DNA of 47,541 nucleotides from Chloroflexota bacterium (GTDB lineage Bacteria > Chloroflexota > Anaerolineae > Aggregatilineales > Phototrophicaceae): NCBI GenBank assembly GCA_011523705.1, contig WTGC01000047.1, positions 1 through 47,541 on the forward strand, given 5' to 3'. The notes under the pieces are model-generated. The model saw only the letters and a program-made list of their open reading frames with translations, was not told the origin of the DNA and searched no databases. Positions 7,752 to 17,106 of the stretch are shown here, piece after piece (the stretch's first letter is position 1; the number at the start of each line of letters is the position of its first letter). The position numbers and the translations under genes were made by a program.

Positions 7752-9302
7752 ATGCATGACTTGAAGAAGGGCGGCATTGCCGTCATTGATTTTGGCTCAC
7801 AGTACACCCAGCTGATCGCTCGGCGCATCCGCGAGTTGGGCGTCTATTCCGAAGTCTACGCGCATGATAGCGGCGCTGAGCATCTCAACCGGCACGAGCC
7901 CTCTGGCTACATTCTTTCCGGCGGACCCAGCAGCGTCTACGAAGCGGGCGCGCCCCAACTGCCCGCATTCCTGCTGGAGAGCAAACGCCCTGTCCTCGGC
8001 ATCTGTTATGGCATGCAGCTATTGATCGCGGCTTTGGGCGGCGAAGTTGCGGCCGCCCCCGAAAGAGAATATGGACCGGCCAGCATCACGCATCAGCCGC
8101 TCAGCCCGCTCTTTGACGGTCTGGCGCCGGAGCTTCAGGTCTGGATGTCGCATGGCGATCGCATTGAATCGCTCCCGCCCGGCTTCCGCATGCTGGCGCA
8201 CTCGGACAATTCGCCACTGGCAGCCATCGGCCAGCTGGAGCGCCATCGATATGGCTTGCAATTCCATCCGGAGGTGCGGCACAGCCCAAGCGGACGCGCC
8301 ATACTTGGCAATTTTCTATTCAAGATTTGCCGCTGCCGGCGCAAATGGAGCGCGGCCGCCTTCATCGACGAAGCGGTAGAAGACATTCGGAAGCAAGTCG
8401 GCGGCGAGCGAGTTCTGCTTGCTTTAAGCGGCGGCGTCGATTCAGCTGTGGCCGGCGCGCTGATTCATCGCGCAATAGGCGACCGCTTGACCTGCATATT
8501 TGTCGATCACGGGATGCTGCGCCGGGGTGAAGCGGAACAGGTCGTCCAGGTATTTCGACAAGAACAGGGCATGAGGCTCATCGCAGTGAATGCGGTCGAA
8601 GAGTTTTTGACGGCGCTGTCTAGCGTCACGGAACCGGAAGCCAAGCGCAAGTTGATCGGCCGGCTTTTTGTCGACCGCTTCAATGAGGAAGCGCGCAAGC
8701 TGCGGGCGATTCGCTTCCTCGCGCAAGGCACGATCTACCCCGATGTCATCGAGAGCGCGGCCGACAGCGCGGCGGCGCATACGATCAAATCACATCACAA
8801 TGTGGGCGGTTTGCCACCGGATCTAGATTTCGAATTGCTCGAGCCGCTGCGGGATCTGTTCAAGGACGAGGTGCGCAAGATCGGCGAAGCGCTCGGCTTG
8901 CCAGCGTCCATCGTTTGGCGGCAGCCTTTCCCCGGTCCCGGTCTGGCGATTCGCTGCCTGGGCGAGCTCAGCTGGGAGCGGCTGGAGAAGCTGCGCGCCG
9001 CTGACGCCGTTTTTACCAGCGAGCTGGCGGCGGCCGACTTGCTGCGCGAAGGCACGGCGCAGAGCTTCGCCGTGCTGCTGCCGGTCAAGAGCGTGGGCGT
9101 GATGGGCGACAAACGCAGCTACGAAGAGGTTCTGATATTGCGTTCTGTCACCACCGACGACTTCATGACCGCCGACTGGGCGCGCCTGCCCTACGACCTG
9201 CTGGCTCGGGTCAGCGCGCGCATCGTCAACGAAGTGCCCGGCATCAACCGCGTCGCCTACGACATCACAAGCAAGCCGCCCGGCACCATCGAGTGGGAGT
9301 GA
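7752..9302 (+). CDS. guaA: GMP synthase (glutamine-hydrolysing)
   Basis: GuaA converts XMP to GMP using ATP and glutamine in purine synthesis. The class I amidotransferase domain (about 1-200) begins [18 protein letters not shown] and has the nucleophilic Cys in GICYGMQLL and the His/Glu pair in QFHPEVRHS. The ATP pyrophosphatase domain follows with its P-loop [16 protein letters not shown]. The C-terminal dimerisation domain contains [14 protein letters not shown] and ends [10 protein letters not shown]. The length of 516 is typical. The ATG at 7752 is 10 codons before the conserved IAVIDFG; the upstream ribosome site is weak. Confidence 0.97.
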   Translation: MHDLKKGGIAVIDFGSQYTQLIARRIRELGVYSEVYAHDSGAEHLNRHEPSGYILSGGPSSVYEAGAPQLPAFLLESKRPVLGICYGMQLLIAALGGEVAAAPEREYGPASITHQPLSPLFDGLAPELQVWMSHGDRIESLPPGFRMLAHSDNSPLAAIGQLERHRYGLQFHPEVRHSPSGRAILGNFLFKICRCRRKWSAAAFIDEAVEDIRKQVGGERVLLALSGGVDSAVAGALIHRAIGDRLTCIFVDHGMLRRGEAEQVVQVFRQEQGMRLIAVNAVEEFLTALSSVTEPEAKRKLIGRLFVDRFNEEARKLRAIRFLAQGTIYPDVIESAADSAAAHTIKSHHNVGGLPPDLDFELLEPLRDLFKDEVRKIGEALGLPASIVWRQPFPGPGLAIRCLGELSWERLEKLRAADAVFTSELAAADLLREGTAQSFAVLLPVKSVGVMGDKRSYEEVLILRSVTTDDFMTADWARLPYDLLARVSARIVNEVPGINRVAYDITSKPPGTIEWE

Positions 9303-9375
9303 GAGCGAGATGGTTGTCCTCTGAGGCGAAAGCGTCTATAAAATAAGGTGGATTCATCGCCCGGAAGGAAGAGCC

Positions 9376-9609
9376 ATGCCAGCAGCCTATGTCTTGATCC
9401 ATCTCAATATGTCGGTCGATTTTGCCGATTCCCTGCGTGACATCCGCGCCGTTGATGGCGTGCTGCGCGCCGATCTCGTCGTTGGCCCAGACGACTGTAT
9501 CGCCTTCGTCGAATCCGAAGATATTACACAGTTGATGAACACGATTCGCGCAATCCGCAGCGTCAACGGCGTGGGGAAGACCGATACGCGTTCCATAGCG
9601 GAAATGTAA
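9376..9609 (+). CDS. Stand-alone Lrp/AsnC ligand-binding (RAM) domain protein
   Basis: A 77-residue protein with the alpha-beta pattern of the Lrp/AsnC effector domain: AYVLIHLNMS at the start, DIRAVDGVLRADLVVGPDD in the middle and IRSVNGVGKTDT near the end. No helix-turn-helix is present, so it is a RAM-only protein of the kind that binds amino acids or partners a full-length regulator. GGAAGGAAGAG at 9363-9373 gives a strong ribosome site. It lies between guaA and a lipoprotein gene that starts 4 bases after its stop. Confidence 0.8.
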   Translation: MPAAYVLIHLNMSVDFADSLRDIRAVDGVLRADLVVGPDDCIAFVESEDITQLMNTIRAIRSVNGVGKTDTRSIAEM

Positions 9610-9613
9610 TCGC

Positions 9614-10036
9614 TTGATTCGATCCCGGCGCGCCGCTCTTTTGCTGGTCTTTTGCCTGTCAATCTTAATGGCGGTCACCGCCTGCGCCCCGCTTGTCCCC
9701 GCCACCGTGCCGCCGCATATCATGAATACGCCGGGCGCTCCCGTTGTCGTCACGGACAAGCTGTTTGACGCTGGCGACTTCCGGCTGGAGTTTCCGCGAG
9801 CCTGGTCCGTCGTCATCACAAGCCAAGCCTACTATGGCCAAATTCATGTGAATTTCGTGGCGCCCGATGGCGGTACGGTCTTCATTCAACAAGTCGACGC
9901 GATAGACCCGTCGAATGGCGAGCACAAGATTCTCTCGAATGGCGTCATCCTCAAGCTGTCTGTGGAAGCGGCCGCCGAGCCATCCGCCGGCTTTGCCGAA
10001 CAGGCGCGACAGCTAATCTCATCAATTCGCAGCTGA
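9614..10036 (+). CDS. Small putative lipoprotein of unknown function
   Basis: The 140-residue protein opens with basic residues (IRSRRA), a hydrophobic stretch and a lipobox-like LMAVTAC with Cys24, so it is probably a membrane-anchored lipoprotein. The rest contains DKLFDAGDFRLEFPRAWSVV and a beta-rich region, similar in feel to PsbP-like or DUF1795-type domains, but I do not recognise it firmly. The start is TTG at 9614, four bases after the RAM gene's stop, with no obvious Shine-Dalgarno of its own, which suggests translational coupling. Confidence 0.65.
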   Translation: MIRSRRAALLLVFCLSILMAVTACAPLVPATVPPHIMNTPGAPVVVTDKLFDAGDFRLEFPRAWSVVITSQAYYGQIHVNFVAPDGGTVFIQQVDAIDPSNGEHKILSNGVILKLSVEAAAEPSAGFAEQARQLISSIRS

Positions 10037-10628
10037 CAAACTCGTCCTCGTCGTAAGACTGGCCGAGGCGATTTCGCTCGGGCTTTACACGACCCCTGGA
10101 TTTGATGCTAACCTGTTTCCTACCATATCTCAACCTGATTACAAGCGAGTTATGAGACTTCGGGAATCATTTATGTGTTTATGATACGTAAGTCTTTCCA
10201 TTGTCTCATTTCCAAGTCATTGAAGAATGGCTGTAAATGATTCAACCGTTGATTTCCAGCGCATGACTTCCTCAAGCATTGCGCAAAGGACCGTCATTGG
10301 TCGAGTTGCTTGATATCGCTTGCATTGCGGACATTCCATGGGATCGGCAGCCACCGCTGTTTTGAAATTCGTATTCTATCGCTGGCATAAGATTGTATAC
10401 TCACAGTCGAGCGGCGAGCCTGCGCTTCGCGCCATGCGCTGCTTTTCTCGCCTTCCCGGAACTCGCGAGCGCATGGTTGTTGCACAATTTGTAATACTTG
10501 ATATAAACTAACTTGCGACTTAATCTCAATCTTGTACAAATTTTATCGGCATAGTCTTTGGATGAAGCGAAACCTTACGCAATTCGCGAAATTAGAATCC
10601 TATTGACCAGATTCAGGAGCGGATGTTG
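10037..10628. other. Gene-free interval upstream of response regulator
   Basis: About 590 bases with no convincing gene. It is AT-richer than its flanks. It holds a weak terminator-like hairpin just after the lipoprotein (10063-10082). A possible weak promoter is TTGCGA (10513-10518) and TACAAA (10535-10540), 16 bases apart. AGGAG at 10615-10619 is the ribosome site of the response regulator. Short open frames here have no recognisable domain. Confidence 0.6.
10063..10082 (+). terminator. Weak terminator-like hairpin after lipoprotein gene
   Basis: CCGA-G-GCG-ATTT-CGC-TCGG forms an interrupted stem 27 bases downstream of the lipoprotein stop. It is followed by only a short T-run (GCTTTAC), so it is a weak candidate that could end the 5527-10036 same-strand run. 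Confidence 0.3.
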
Positions 10629-11315
10629 ATGGCGGAAACGATACTAATCATCGACGGTGAAAAGCCAGCCGTGGAAGTGATTTCCCTGCTTCTAAAGGAA
10701 CGCGGGTTTAAAGTTTACGACGCGCCAGACGCCCAGACCGGGTTGCGCATGGCTTATAGGCAGCAGCCGGATCTTGTTCTGCTGGAAGCTGTCTTGCCGG
10801 ATCGGGACGGGTGGGATATATGTCGGCAACTGCGCGACCTTTCCGATATGCCGATCATATTCCTCAGCGTCAGAAAGGACAAGAATGATGTGATAAGGGG
10901 CTTGGAGGCTGGCGCTGATGATTATATCGCCAAGCCATTTGATGATGATGAATTAGTCGCGCGTATCAAGGCGCGATTGCGGCGCTCGCCCAAAACCACG
11001 CTCCGCGAAGAATACGTATTCAACAACGGAGACTTTCGAATCAATTTCATGAATCGGGAAGTTTGGATACGCAACAGGCTTATGCACTTGACGCCCAAGG
11101 AATTCAACTTGCTGGCTGTGCTCGTGCGGAACTCCGGACGAGTCGTATCGCGTCGGGAGTTGGTCACCGAAGCCTGGGGCGACGAGTATGGTGATGCCAT
11201 CGAAAGTCTGAAACTCTACATTCATTACTTGCGGCAAAAGCTCGAGACCAATCCACAGCAACCGGAATACATTCTGACTTCGCGCGGCGTCGGCTATCGC
11301 TTCATGCAGCGCTGA
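10629..11315 (+). CDS. OmpR-type response regulator lacking phospho-acceptor Asp
   Basis: An N-terminal receiver domain (about 1-118) is joined to an OmpR/PhoB winged helix (about 130-228: LMHLTPKEFNLLAVLVRNSG, VSRRELVTEAWG, ILTSRGVGYRFM). The receiver keeps S80 and K102 (YIAKPF), but the site normally read LLDVMLPDxDG is LLEAVLPDRDG, putting Glu53 where the phospho-acceptor Asp should be. The metal-binding acidic pair near the start is D9-G10 rather than Asp-Asp. It is therefore probably phosphorylation-independent. No histidine kinase gene lies nearby. Start choice: AGGAG at 10615-10619 is 9 bases from the ATG at 10629 and 3 from the ATG at 10623. It converges with the GT4 gene. Confidence 0.9.
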   Translation: MAETILIIDGEKPAVEVISLLLKERGFKVYDAPDAQTGLRMAYRQQPDLVLLEAVLPDRDGWDICRQLRDLSDMPIIFLSVRKDKNDVIRGLEAGADDYIAKPFDDDELVARIKARLRRSPKTTLREEYVFNNGDFRINFMNREVWIRNRLMHLTPKEFNLLAVLVRNSGRVVSRRELVTEAWGDEYGDAIESLKLYIHYLRQKLETNPQQPEYILTSRGVGYRFMQR

Positions 11316-11324
11316 AGCAGAGGC

Positions 11325-12440
11325 CTACAACAGCGACCGCAATAAAGCGTCCGTTTGCGCCACCATCCTATCGAGGCGAAACCGCTCCAGCCCAGCTTGT
11401 GAGTTTGCCGCCAGTTCCTCTCGCCGATCAAGCAGATCCATGATGCCGCGCTGCAGCCCCTCGGTGTCGCCGAATGGCATGAGCAACCCATTGACGCCGT
11501 GTTGGACGACTTCCGGATTGCCGCCGATGTCGCTTGCCAGCACCGGTGTACCTAGAGTTAGACTCTCCAACAGCGTATGGGACAAGCCTTCATAGCCGCT
11601 GTAAAGCGCCAGTCCTTCGGCGGCGCGAATCAGTCGATGCACATTCTTTCTTGCCATTTGCCCTTTGAAAATGACCCGGCCGCCGAGCGGCGCAGCCAAC
11701 TGAGCCAGGCGCGGACGATCAGGACCATCGCCGACGACGACTAGGCGCAAATCTGGCAACTGGCGCAATGCCTCGATCAAGTGATCAATGCCTTTCCAGC
11801 GCTGCAGTCGAGCGACTGTGATCAGGGTCGGGCGGTCGTCCCAATTCAACTGGGAGCGAATCTCGGCGCTCGTCTCCTCGAGCGGCTCTGTTGACGGCAG
11901 CGCATTGTAAATCACATGCGCCTTATCTTCCTCGACGCCCCAGCCGAGCGCCATGCGCTTGAGATACTGGCTCGGCACGATCACCGCATCCATCGCCCGA
12001 ATCTGCCGCGAGCGCGATGCCTTCTGCCAGCGCACGCGCCAATCGCCAGCGCAGGCCTGAAAATCATCAATGCCCAGATCAGCCGGAATCCAGCCGCGGC
12101 GGATGCAGCGCTCCCAAGCTTGATCGCCGACAACTTTGATCACGCGAGGCTTGTCCCGGCCGCCCCAAAGTGGCAGATCGATCGTGTGGGCGTAAACCAA
12201 ATCCGCCCAAGCCAAATGCCGCCTTGACGCGAGCGCGTATCGCGCCTGGCGAATCGGGTATGACTCGCGGGGCACGCGCGTCACCGGGTAGGCAACCTCG
12301 GCGGACGCGGGCTCGCCAAAGGTCAGCACCTGCGGCTGCCAGCCCCGCGCTTGTAGCGCCGGCAAAATGGTCTTGAGATAGGTCGCCGGTCCGCCCGGTT
12401 CGGGATGGAAGATACCGCTGGCCACGAATAGCTTCGGCAA
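11325..12440 (-). CDS. Glycosyltransferase family 4
   Basis: A GT-B fold retaining glycosyltransferase of 371 residues. The N-terminal glycine loop is FHPEPGGPATYLK. The C-terminal nucleotide-sugar domain shows LITVARLQRWKGIDHLIEAL, VVVGDGPDRPRL and the E(x7)E-type segment SGYEGLSHTLLESLTLGTPV, typical of GT4. The donor and acceptor are unknown. The TTG start at 12440 is supported by GGGAGG (12446-12451 on this strand), 5 bases upstream. It lies 12 bases after the stop of the methyltransferase and is probably cotranscribed with it. Confidence 0.88.
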   Translation of the reverse strand: MPKLFVASGIFHPEPGGPATYLKTILPALQARGWQPQVLTFGEPASAEVAYPVTRVPRESYPIRQARYALASRRHLAWADLVYAHTIDLPLWGGRDKPRVIKVVGDQAWERCIRRGWIPADLGIDDFQACAGDWRVRWQKASRSRQIRAMDAVIVPSQYLKRMALGWGVEEDKAHVIYNALPSTEPLEETSAEIRSQLNWDDRPTLITVARLQRWKGIDHLIEALRQLPDLRLVVVGDGPDRPRLAQLAAPLGGRVIFKGQMARKNVHRLIRAAEGLALYSGYEGLSHTLLESLTLGTPVLASDIGGNPEVVQHGVNGLLMPFGDTEGLQRGIMDLLDRREELAANSQAGLERFRLDRMVAQTDALLRSLL

Positions 12441-12452
12441 GGTCGCCTCCCG

Positions 12453-13238
12453 CTAGCTGAGCCGACCGCGAATCAAGATATGCCGGTTGAGGAAGGTGGC
12501 GCCCTCGCTGCCCCAAGCTTGCGGATCCATCCATTCGCGGGCGATCGGCGGCGCGTCCCGCAGCATTTGGATCAGCTTGGCAATGGTGGCGTCGTCGTTG
12601 CCTTGCCGCCGCGCCCAGGGGATAAAGTCGTGCCGTTTGCGATATTGCTCGCTGTGCTCGATCGCAAAGCCGGCGCGCTCGAAGATCTCCAGCCATTCGC
12701 TGTCGTCAAAGGCGCGGTGGTGGCTGGGATCGCGCAGACGCTCAAAGCCATCGACCAGGCGAGCCGCCTCGGGATCGCGCGGCAGCACTTGATCTTGCAG
12801 CATAAAAATGCCCGCCGGCTTCAGAACGCGCGCGCACTCACTCACAAAGCGCGGCGCATCGGGGAAATGATGAGGCGCGATGCGACAAGTGACCAGGTCA
12901 AAGCGGTCGTCTTCAAAGGGCAGGTTTTCCGCGTCCGCTTGCTCGAAGCTGACGTTGTCGACGCCCCGCTCCTCGACGATGAAGCGCCTCGCTTTCTCCA
13001 GCATGCGCGGCGTGAGATCGCTGGCGATGACATGGGCGACATGCGGCGCGAATTTCAAAGCCGTGTGGCCGCCGCCGGTGGCGATATCGAGCGCCCGCCA
13101 ATGAGATTGCGGCTGGACGATCGCCAGCAGACGATCCAGATCCGAGCCGTGGGCGTGGGTCTCGCTGGTGACGTAACCATCGGCGAAGCGCGTGTAGCGC
13201 TCTTTCGACAAGGCTTTTGAGTCGGCTGAATCGGTCAT
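12453..13238 (-). CDS. UbiE-type SAM-dependent methyltransferase
   Basis: A 261-residue class I methyltransferase. Motif I is ALDIATGGGHTALKFAPHV, motif II includes VIASDLTPRMLEKAR, FEQADAENLPFEDDRFDLV is the motif II/III region, and ARVLKPAGIFMLQDQVLP follows. This matches the UbiE/Methyltransf_11 group, which includes quinone and small-molecule methyltransferases; the substrate is not assignable. It is the first gene of a two-gene unit with the GT4 gene downstream, and is divergent from the S9 peptidase gene with 280 bases between. Confidence 0.87.
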   Translation of the reverse strand: MTDSADSKALSKERYTRFADGYVTSETHAHGSDLDRLLAIVQPQSHWRALDIATGGGHTALKFAPHVAHVIASDLTPRMLEKARRFIVEERGVDNVSFEQADAENLPFEDDRFDLVTCRIAPHHFPDAPRFVSECARVLKPAGIFMLQDQVLPRDPEAARLVDGFERLRDPSHHRAFDDSEWLEIFERAGFAIEHSEQYRKRHDFIPWARRQGNDDATIAKLIQMLRDAPPIAREWMDPQAWGSEGATFLNRHILIRGRLS

Positions 13239-13518
13239 GCAATAATCTCCAGATATCGCGCCGGTCGCCCGGAAACTCGCTTGGGATCGTTCTCACCGGC
13301 GACCGGCTGATGAGCGTGTCCGAAGAGCAAAGACAGTGCCCTTGGTTCGCTTAAAACCTATCTTACAAGACATTGACCGCTGCAACAGCCTTCGCTCATA
13401 TTCGCGCCATTATTCCGCACGGCGCCACTCTTTGCTGCTAATTCCCGGTTATCTGCGATTACCTGTTACAATGTCCGCCACTAGGACCAGGTGAAATAGA
13501 TATTCCTGAGAGGCCACA
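13239..13518. other. Divergent intergenic region
   Basis: This gap separates the start of the methyltransferase/GT4 unit (minus) from the S9 peptidase gene (plus) and should hold promoters for both. TACAAT at 13467-13472 could be a -10 for the peptidase gene, but no well-spaced -35 is visible. No gene is seen. Confidence 0.45.
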
Positions 13519-15480
13519 ATGTCTGAAAAACGCACAATCCAAAAGGAAGACCTGTTCGAGCTTCGCTTCCTCAACGGCGGCGCCCTGTCTCCCGACGGCG
13601 AGCGCGTCGCTTTCTGCGTCAACAAAATCGACGTGGATGCTGACAAAGAATACAGCACGATGTTTCTGCTCGACATCGCCGCGGGCGCGACGCGCCAGAT
13701 GACCAATGGCAAAGCGATGGACCGGGGTCCGCAGTGGTCGCCCGACGGCAAATCGCTCTCCTTCATCTCCGACCGCAGCGGAAAAACGCAACTCTACATC
13801 TTGCCCGTCGATGGCGGGGAAGCGCGCGAGTTGACGCGATTCCAGCGCGGGATTGGCGATGGCATCGCCTGGTCGCCAGACGGCGGCAAAATCGCCTTCA
13901 GCGCCGCCCCCGACGCGGCCGCGCCCGACCTGCGCAAAATGCCGTATCGCCTCGACCGCACGGTATACCGCTTTGATGGCATCGGCTATCTCGATGATGC
14001 GGTTCAGGATATCTACGTGATTGACTTGGACACGGGCGCCATCGCGCAACTGACCAATGATCGGGGCAATAACTGCAATCCGCGCTGGTCGCCTGATGGG
14101 AGCCTCATACTGTACGACGCCAATATGCGCTTCGATAATACGCGCGCTATGTCGCCCGACTTGAAACTGGTCGATTTAGACGGGCGCCAGACCTTGCTTC
14201 TGGAAGACTGGGCGAGCGTCGAAAACGCCAATTTCACGGTTGACGGCGCGCGGATCGTCTTTGTCGGCCGACCCGACGATGGCAAGCCGATCGGCACCAA
14301 GTCGGATGTCTACGCGCTTGATATCGCTACCGGAAACGTCGAATGCCGCAGCGCCGCGCTGGATGTCGGCGTCGGCGGTTATCTGATCATGGATATGCCA
14401 CTCGGCAATCTGAAGCTATGGAATATGCTGATGTCTGAAGATGGCGAAGCGGCTTTCGCGATGGTGCAGCGCGGCGGGACCGACCACATTTACCGGATTG
14501 CGCTAAACGGAGCGGAAGATTGCCAGCCGGTGACCGACGGCGATTGCGCGGTCTTTCCCATGAGCCTGCGCGGCTCGCAATTGCTCTACGCGCGTACCGA
14601 TCTGAATTCGCCACCCGACGTTCATCTCGCCGACCTGTCAGACGGATCCACACGCCAGCTGACAGCGCTCAACGCCGATTGCCTGGGCGCTATCGCAATG
14701 CCGGAAAGCGAGCGCCTGCTATGGGATAGCGTGGATGGCGTGGAAGTCGAGGGCTGGTTCATGAAGCCGGCTATTGGCGCAGCGCCCTACCCGACGATCC
14801 TTTATATCCATGGCGGACCCAACGCCGCCTACGGGTACGGCTTTCAATTCGATTTTCAGATGCTGGCCGGCGCCGGCTATGGCGTGCTCTTCCTCAATCA
14901 TCGCGCATCGACGGGCTATGGCGACAGCTTCTCCACCGCGATCAAAGGCGATTGGGGCAATCTCGATTACCAGGATTTGATGAGCGGCGTCGACTGCGCC
15001 ATCGAGCGCGGCTTGGCTGATGCCGAGCGCCTCGGCGTCTGCGGCACGTCTGGCGGCGGCAATCTCTCCTGCTGGATCATCGGGCAGACCGACCGTTTCA
15101 AAGCCGCGATTCCGCACAATCCGGTCGCCAACTGGCGCAGCTTTTACGGCACCAGCGATATCGGCATCTGGTTCAGCGTTGAGCAACTCGGCGGGCACCC
15201 GCATGAGATACCCGAGGTCTACGAACGCTGCTCGCCGATCACCTACGCTCATCGCTGTCGGACGCCCACGTTGATGGTGCAATGCGAGATCGACTGGCGC
15301 TGCCCGGCTGAGCAGTCGGAGCAATTCTACACCGTGCTCAAAGCGAATGGCTGCGTCGTCGAGATGCTGCGACAGCCAGGCGGCTATCACGGCGGCTCAA
15401 CCAGCGGCGCCGTGAACCTGCGGCGAGCGCACAATGACGCCATGCTCGCTTGGTTCGCCCGCTATGTCTTAGGGGAATGA
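13519..15480 (+). CDS. S9-family serine peptidase (acylaminoacyl-peptidase type)
   Basis: A 653-residue prolyl-oligopeptidase-family enzyme. The N-terminal part (about 20-390) is a beta-propeller with repeated WSPDG blades (GPQWSPDGKSLSFIS, IAWSPDGGKIAFS, NPRWSPDGSLILYD). The C-terminal alpha/beta-hydrolase domain has the nucleophile Ser in GVCGTSGGGNLS, the acid in CEIDWRCPAEQSEQ and the His in GGYHGGS. TILYIHGGPNAAYG is the oxyanion-hole HGGP motif. No signal peptide is visible, so it is likely cytosolic and acts on short peptides. Its last 19 bases overlap the convergent DUF309 gene. Confidence 0.93.
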   Translation: MSEKRTIQKEDLFELRFLNGGALSPDGERVAFCVNKIDVDADKEYSTMFLLDIAAGATRQMTNGKAMDRGPQWSPDGKSLSFISDRSGKTQLYILPVDGGEARELTRFQRGIGDGIAWSPDGGKIAFSAAPDAAAPDLRKMPYRLDRTVYRFDGIGYLDDAVQDIYVIDLDTGAIAQLTNDRGNNCNPRWSPDGSLILYDANMRFDNTRAMSPDLKLVDLDGRQTLLLEDWASVENANFTVDGARIVFVGRPDDGKPIGTKSDVYALDIATGNVECRSAALDVGVGGYLIMDMPLGNLKLWNMLMSEDGEAAFAMVQRGGTDHIYRIALNGAEDCQPVTDGDCAVFPMSLRGSQLLYARTDLNSPPDVHLADLSDGSTRQLTALNADCLGAIAMPESERLLWDSVDGVEVEGWFMKPAIGAAPYPTILYIHGGPNAAYGYGFQFDFQMLAGAGYGVLFLNHRASTGYGDSFSTAIKGDWGNLDYQDLMSGVDCAIERGLADAERLGVCGTSGGGNLSCWIIGQTDRFKAAIPHNPVANWRSFYGTSDIGIWFSVEQLGGHPHEIPEVYERCSPITYAHRCRTPTLMVQCEIDWRCPAEQSEQFYTVLKANGCVVEMLRQPGGYHGGSTSGAVNLRRAHNDAMLAWFARYVLGE

Positions 15481-16238
15481 TTCGGCTTCCATTTCAGGGT
15501 CTTGAGCAGACGCCGATCCAGCTCGTCCAGGCGCGCCGGACCCAAGCGCTGCAATTCGGCGCGCACGGCGGTGGAATCCCGCCGCAGAGCGTCGACATCA
15601 AGGCCCTTGCAGCGATCGGGCAGCAGCCTCAGCCACTGTACGCTGCGCTGCAGCATTTTCAGCGCGCCGCGATAATTGCCGCCTTCGATCTGGTAATAGG
15701 CGACGCCCACCTGCAAGATGCCGCGATAGAGGTCGCGGACGGGTCCGGCGGTATTGACCCATTGCTCTTCAAATAGATCGTGCTGTCGGTAGAATTCGCC
15801 CCGATTGAATGCGCGCAAGCCCTGAATGGCCAGGTCGGGGAGGGGCTGCCGGCATTCGCAAGCCAGCTGCTCCAGTGTGTCTGGGTCCGGGATTCGCGCA
15901 ATTTCAGAGATGATCCCTTTGAAGCGCCATCGGAGCTCGCGCCAGCTCAAGGCGAGATCGGCGCCACAGATCACCGCTTCCGCGCGCATCGCCCCATCGT
16001 CGCTTGCGAAGCAGACGGGGACGCGGCGGGTAGCGGCTTTGTTCTTGATCATGAGCAATGCCTGCCGCCAATGCTCATGCCCCCCGTCAACGAACGTCAG
16101 CGCTACCTGGCAATCAATTAAGACGTCGGCAATCAATTGCGCATGGCACAACTCTATGTTATCGTATTCGGGAAGTTCCGTAACATAGTGGGCAAAGGCT
16201 TTGCCTTGGCTGAGGAAGACGAGAGTATCGGGATTCAA
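15462..16238 (-). CDS. DUF309 protein with receiver-like N-terminal domain
   Basis: The C-terminal half (about 125-258) matches DUF309: IQGLRAFNRGEFYRQHDLFE, then EQWVNTAGPVRDLYRGILQV and YQIEGGNYRGALKMLQRS, an all-helical domain of unknown function. The N-terminal roughly 115 residues look like a degenerate receiver: CQVALTFVDGGHEHW, ALLMIKNKAATRRVPVCFAS and VICGADLALSWREL follow the beta/alpha rhythm, but I cannot align a phospho-acceptor Asp with confidence. The start is TTG at 16238, preceded by AGGGA. It converges with, and overlaps, the S9 peptidase gene. Confidence 0.75.
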   Translation of the reverse strand: MNPDTLVFLSQGKAFAHYVTELPEYDNIELCHAQLIADVLIDCQVALTFVDGGHEHWRQALLMIKNKAATRRVPVCFASDDGAMRAEAVICGADLALSWRELRWRFKGIISEIARIPDPDTLEQLACECRQPLPDLAIQGLRAFNRGEFYRQHDLFEEQWVNTAGPVRDLYRGILQVGVAYYQIEGGNYRGALKMLQRSVQWLRLLPDRCKGLDVDALRRDSTAVRAELQRLGPARLDELDRRLLKTLKWKPNHSPKT

Positions 16239-16384
16239 ACGGTTTCCCTACTTTCTTCTTGCCAAATGAATTGGATTGTGGTAGCGTTTGCTCGTTAACT
16301 TTAGCATAGCAGATTTCGTGACCAGCTTAAAGCGCAGGCCACCGAATAGGGTTTTACCTGGAGACGGGAATAGCCAGGAGTCGC

Positions 16385-16414
16385 TTGACATCATAGCGAG
16401 TGCAATCATATAAT
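16385..16414 (+). promoter_or_regulatory. Near-consensus sigma-70 promoter
   Basis: TTGACA (16385-16390) and TATAAT (16409-16414) are both perfect consensus hexamers with an 18-base spacer. Transcription should begin near 16421, about 60 bases ahead of the DUF177 gene, and probably covers the sigma factor too. Confidence 0.75.
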
Positions 16415-16482
16415 TCTGTAGATATACGTTACAGTAGTATCATACATCTTGGCAAATACATGATCTTTGAGGAGAACTTAAG

Positions 16483-17037
16483 TTGGGTGGAGCGCGCGGC
16501 GGCTATTTGAAAAGGCGGCTCCTCAGGTTAAAAGTCGGTTTCTTGCTGACGGAAGGTCCAGGCAATTCAAAGGATGTGCCGATATGTCTTCCGCAGCGGG
16601 TGCAAGTCGCCAGTGACCTCTATTTGGAATCACTTACTGGTAATCTGGTCTTGACCCGCACGAAAGAGGGTATCCTTGTACAGGGTACATTGCAGGTCAG
16701 CCATGCGCGGGAATGTGACCGCTGCCTGGCAGCATTCGACCGTGCGATTGAATTGAGCGTTGCCGAGTTGTTCGCCTCGCCGCCGGACGCAAATATTAGT
16801 GCTTTTAGCATCGATAGCCATGGCGAAATTGATCTTGCTCCGCTGCTGCGGGAAGAAGTGCTCATTGAGGAAAGCTATCGAACGGTTTGCCGCGCAGATT
16901 GCCGCGGATTAAGCGCCGAAACCGGCATCAACCTGAACCACGAAGATGAAGGATCGCTCGTCGCCGCGGGGCCGCATGAGGATGGCGGCGAAGCGATAGA
17001 TCCACGTTTGGCAATATTGCAGCAATTGTTGAAGTAA
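16483..17037 (+). CDS. DUF177 (YceD-family) protein
   Basis: A 184-residue member of the YceD/DUF177 family, linked in other bacteria to 23S rRNA or ribosome accumulation. Visible signatures are the first Cys pair in HARECDRCLAAFDRAIELSV, the acidic middle (IDLAPLLREEVLIEESY) and the second Cys region CRADCRGLSAETGINLN. In typical members the last segment reads CxxCGxxLN; here its second Cys pair is lost. The TTG start at 16483 has GAGGAG at 16469-16474, 8 bases upstream. It follows a near-consensus promoter and precedes the sigma gene. The usual partner rpmF (ribosomal protein L32) is absent here. Confidence 0.85.
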   Translation: MGGARGGYLKRRLLRLKVGFLLTEGPGNSKDVPICLPQRVQVASDLYLESLTGNLVLTRTKEGILVQGTLQVSHARECDRCLAAFDRAIELSVAELFASPPDANISAFSIDSHGEIDLAPLLREEVLIEESYRTVCRADCRGLSAETGINLNHEDEGSLVAAGPHEDGGEAIDPRLAILQQLLK

Positions 17038-17052
17038 GCCAAGACGATCAAA

Positions 17053-17087
17053 CGGATGCGCCGGGCTCCAGGCCGCGCCCGCATCCG
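17053..17087 (+). other. Hairpin between DUF177 and sigma-factor genes
   Basis: CGGATGC (17053-17059) pairs with GCATCCG (17081-17087) and, after a 3-base bulge, GGGC (17063-17066) pairs with GCCC (17077-17080). There is no T-run, so it is not a classical terminator. It lies just upstream of the sigma ribosome site AGGGG (17095-17099) and could tune read-through or translation. Confidence 0.35.
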
Positions 17088-17106
17088 GCAAGCTAGGGGT
17101 GAAACT

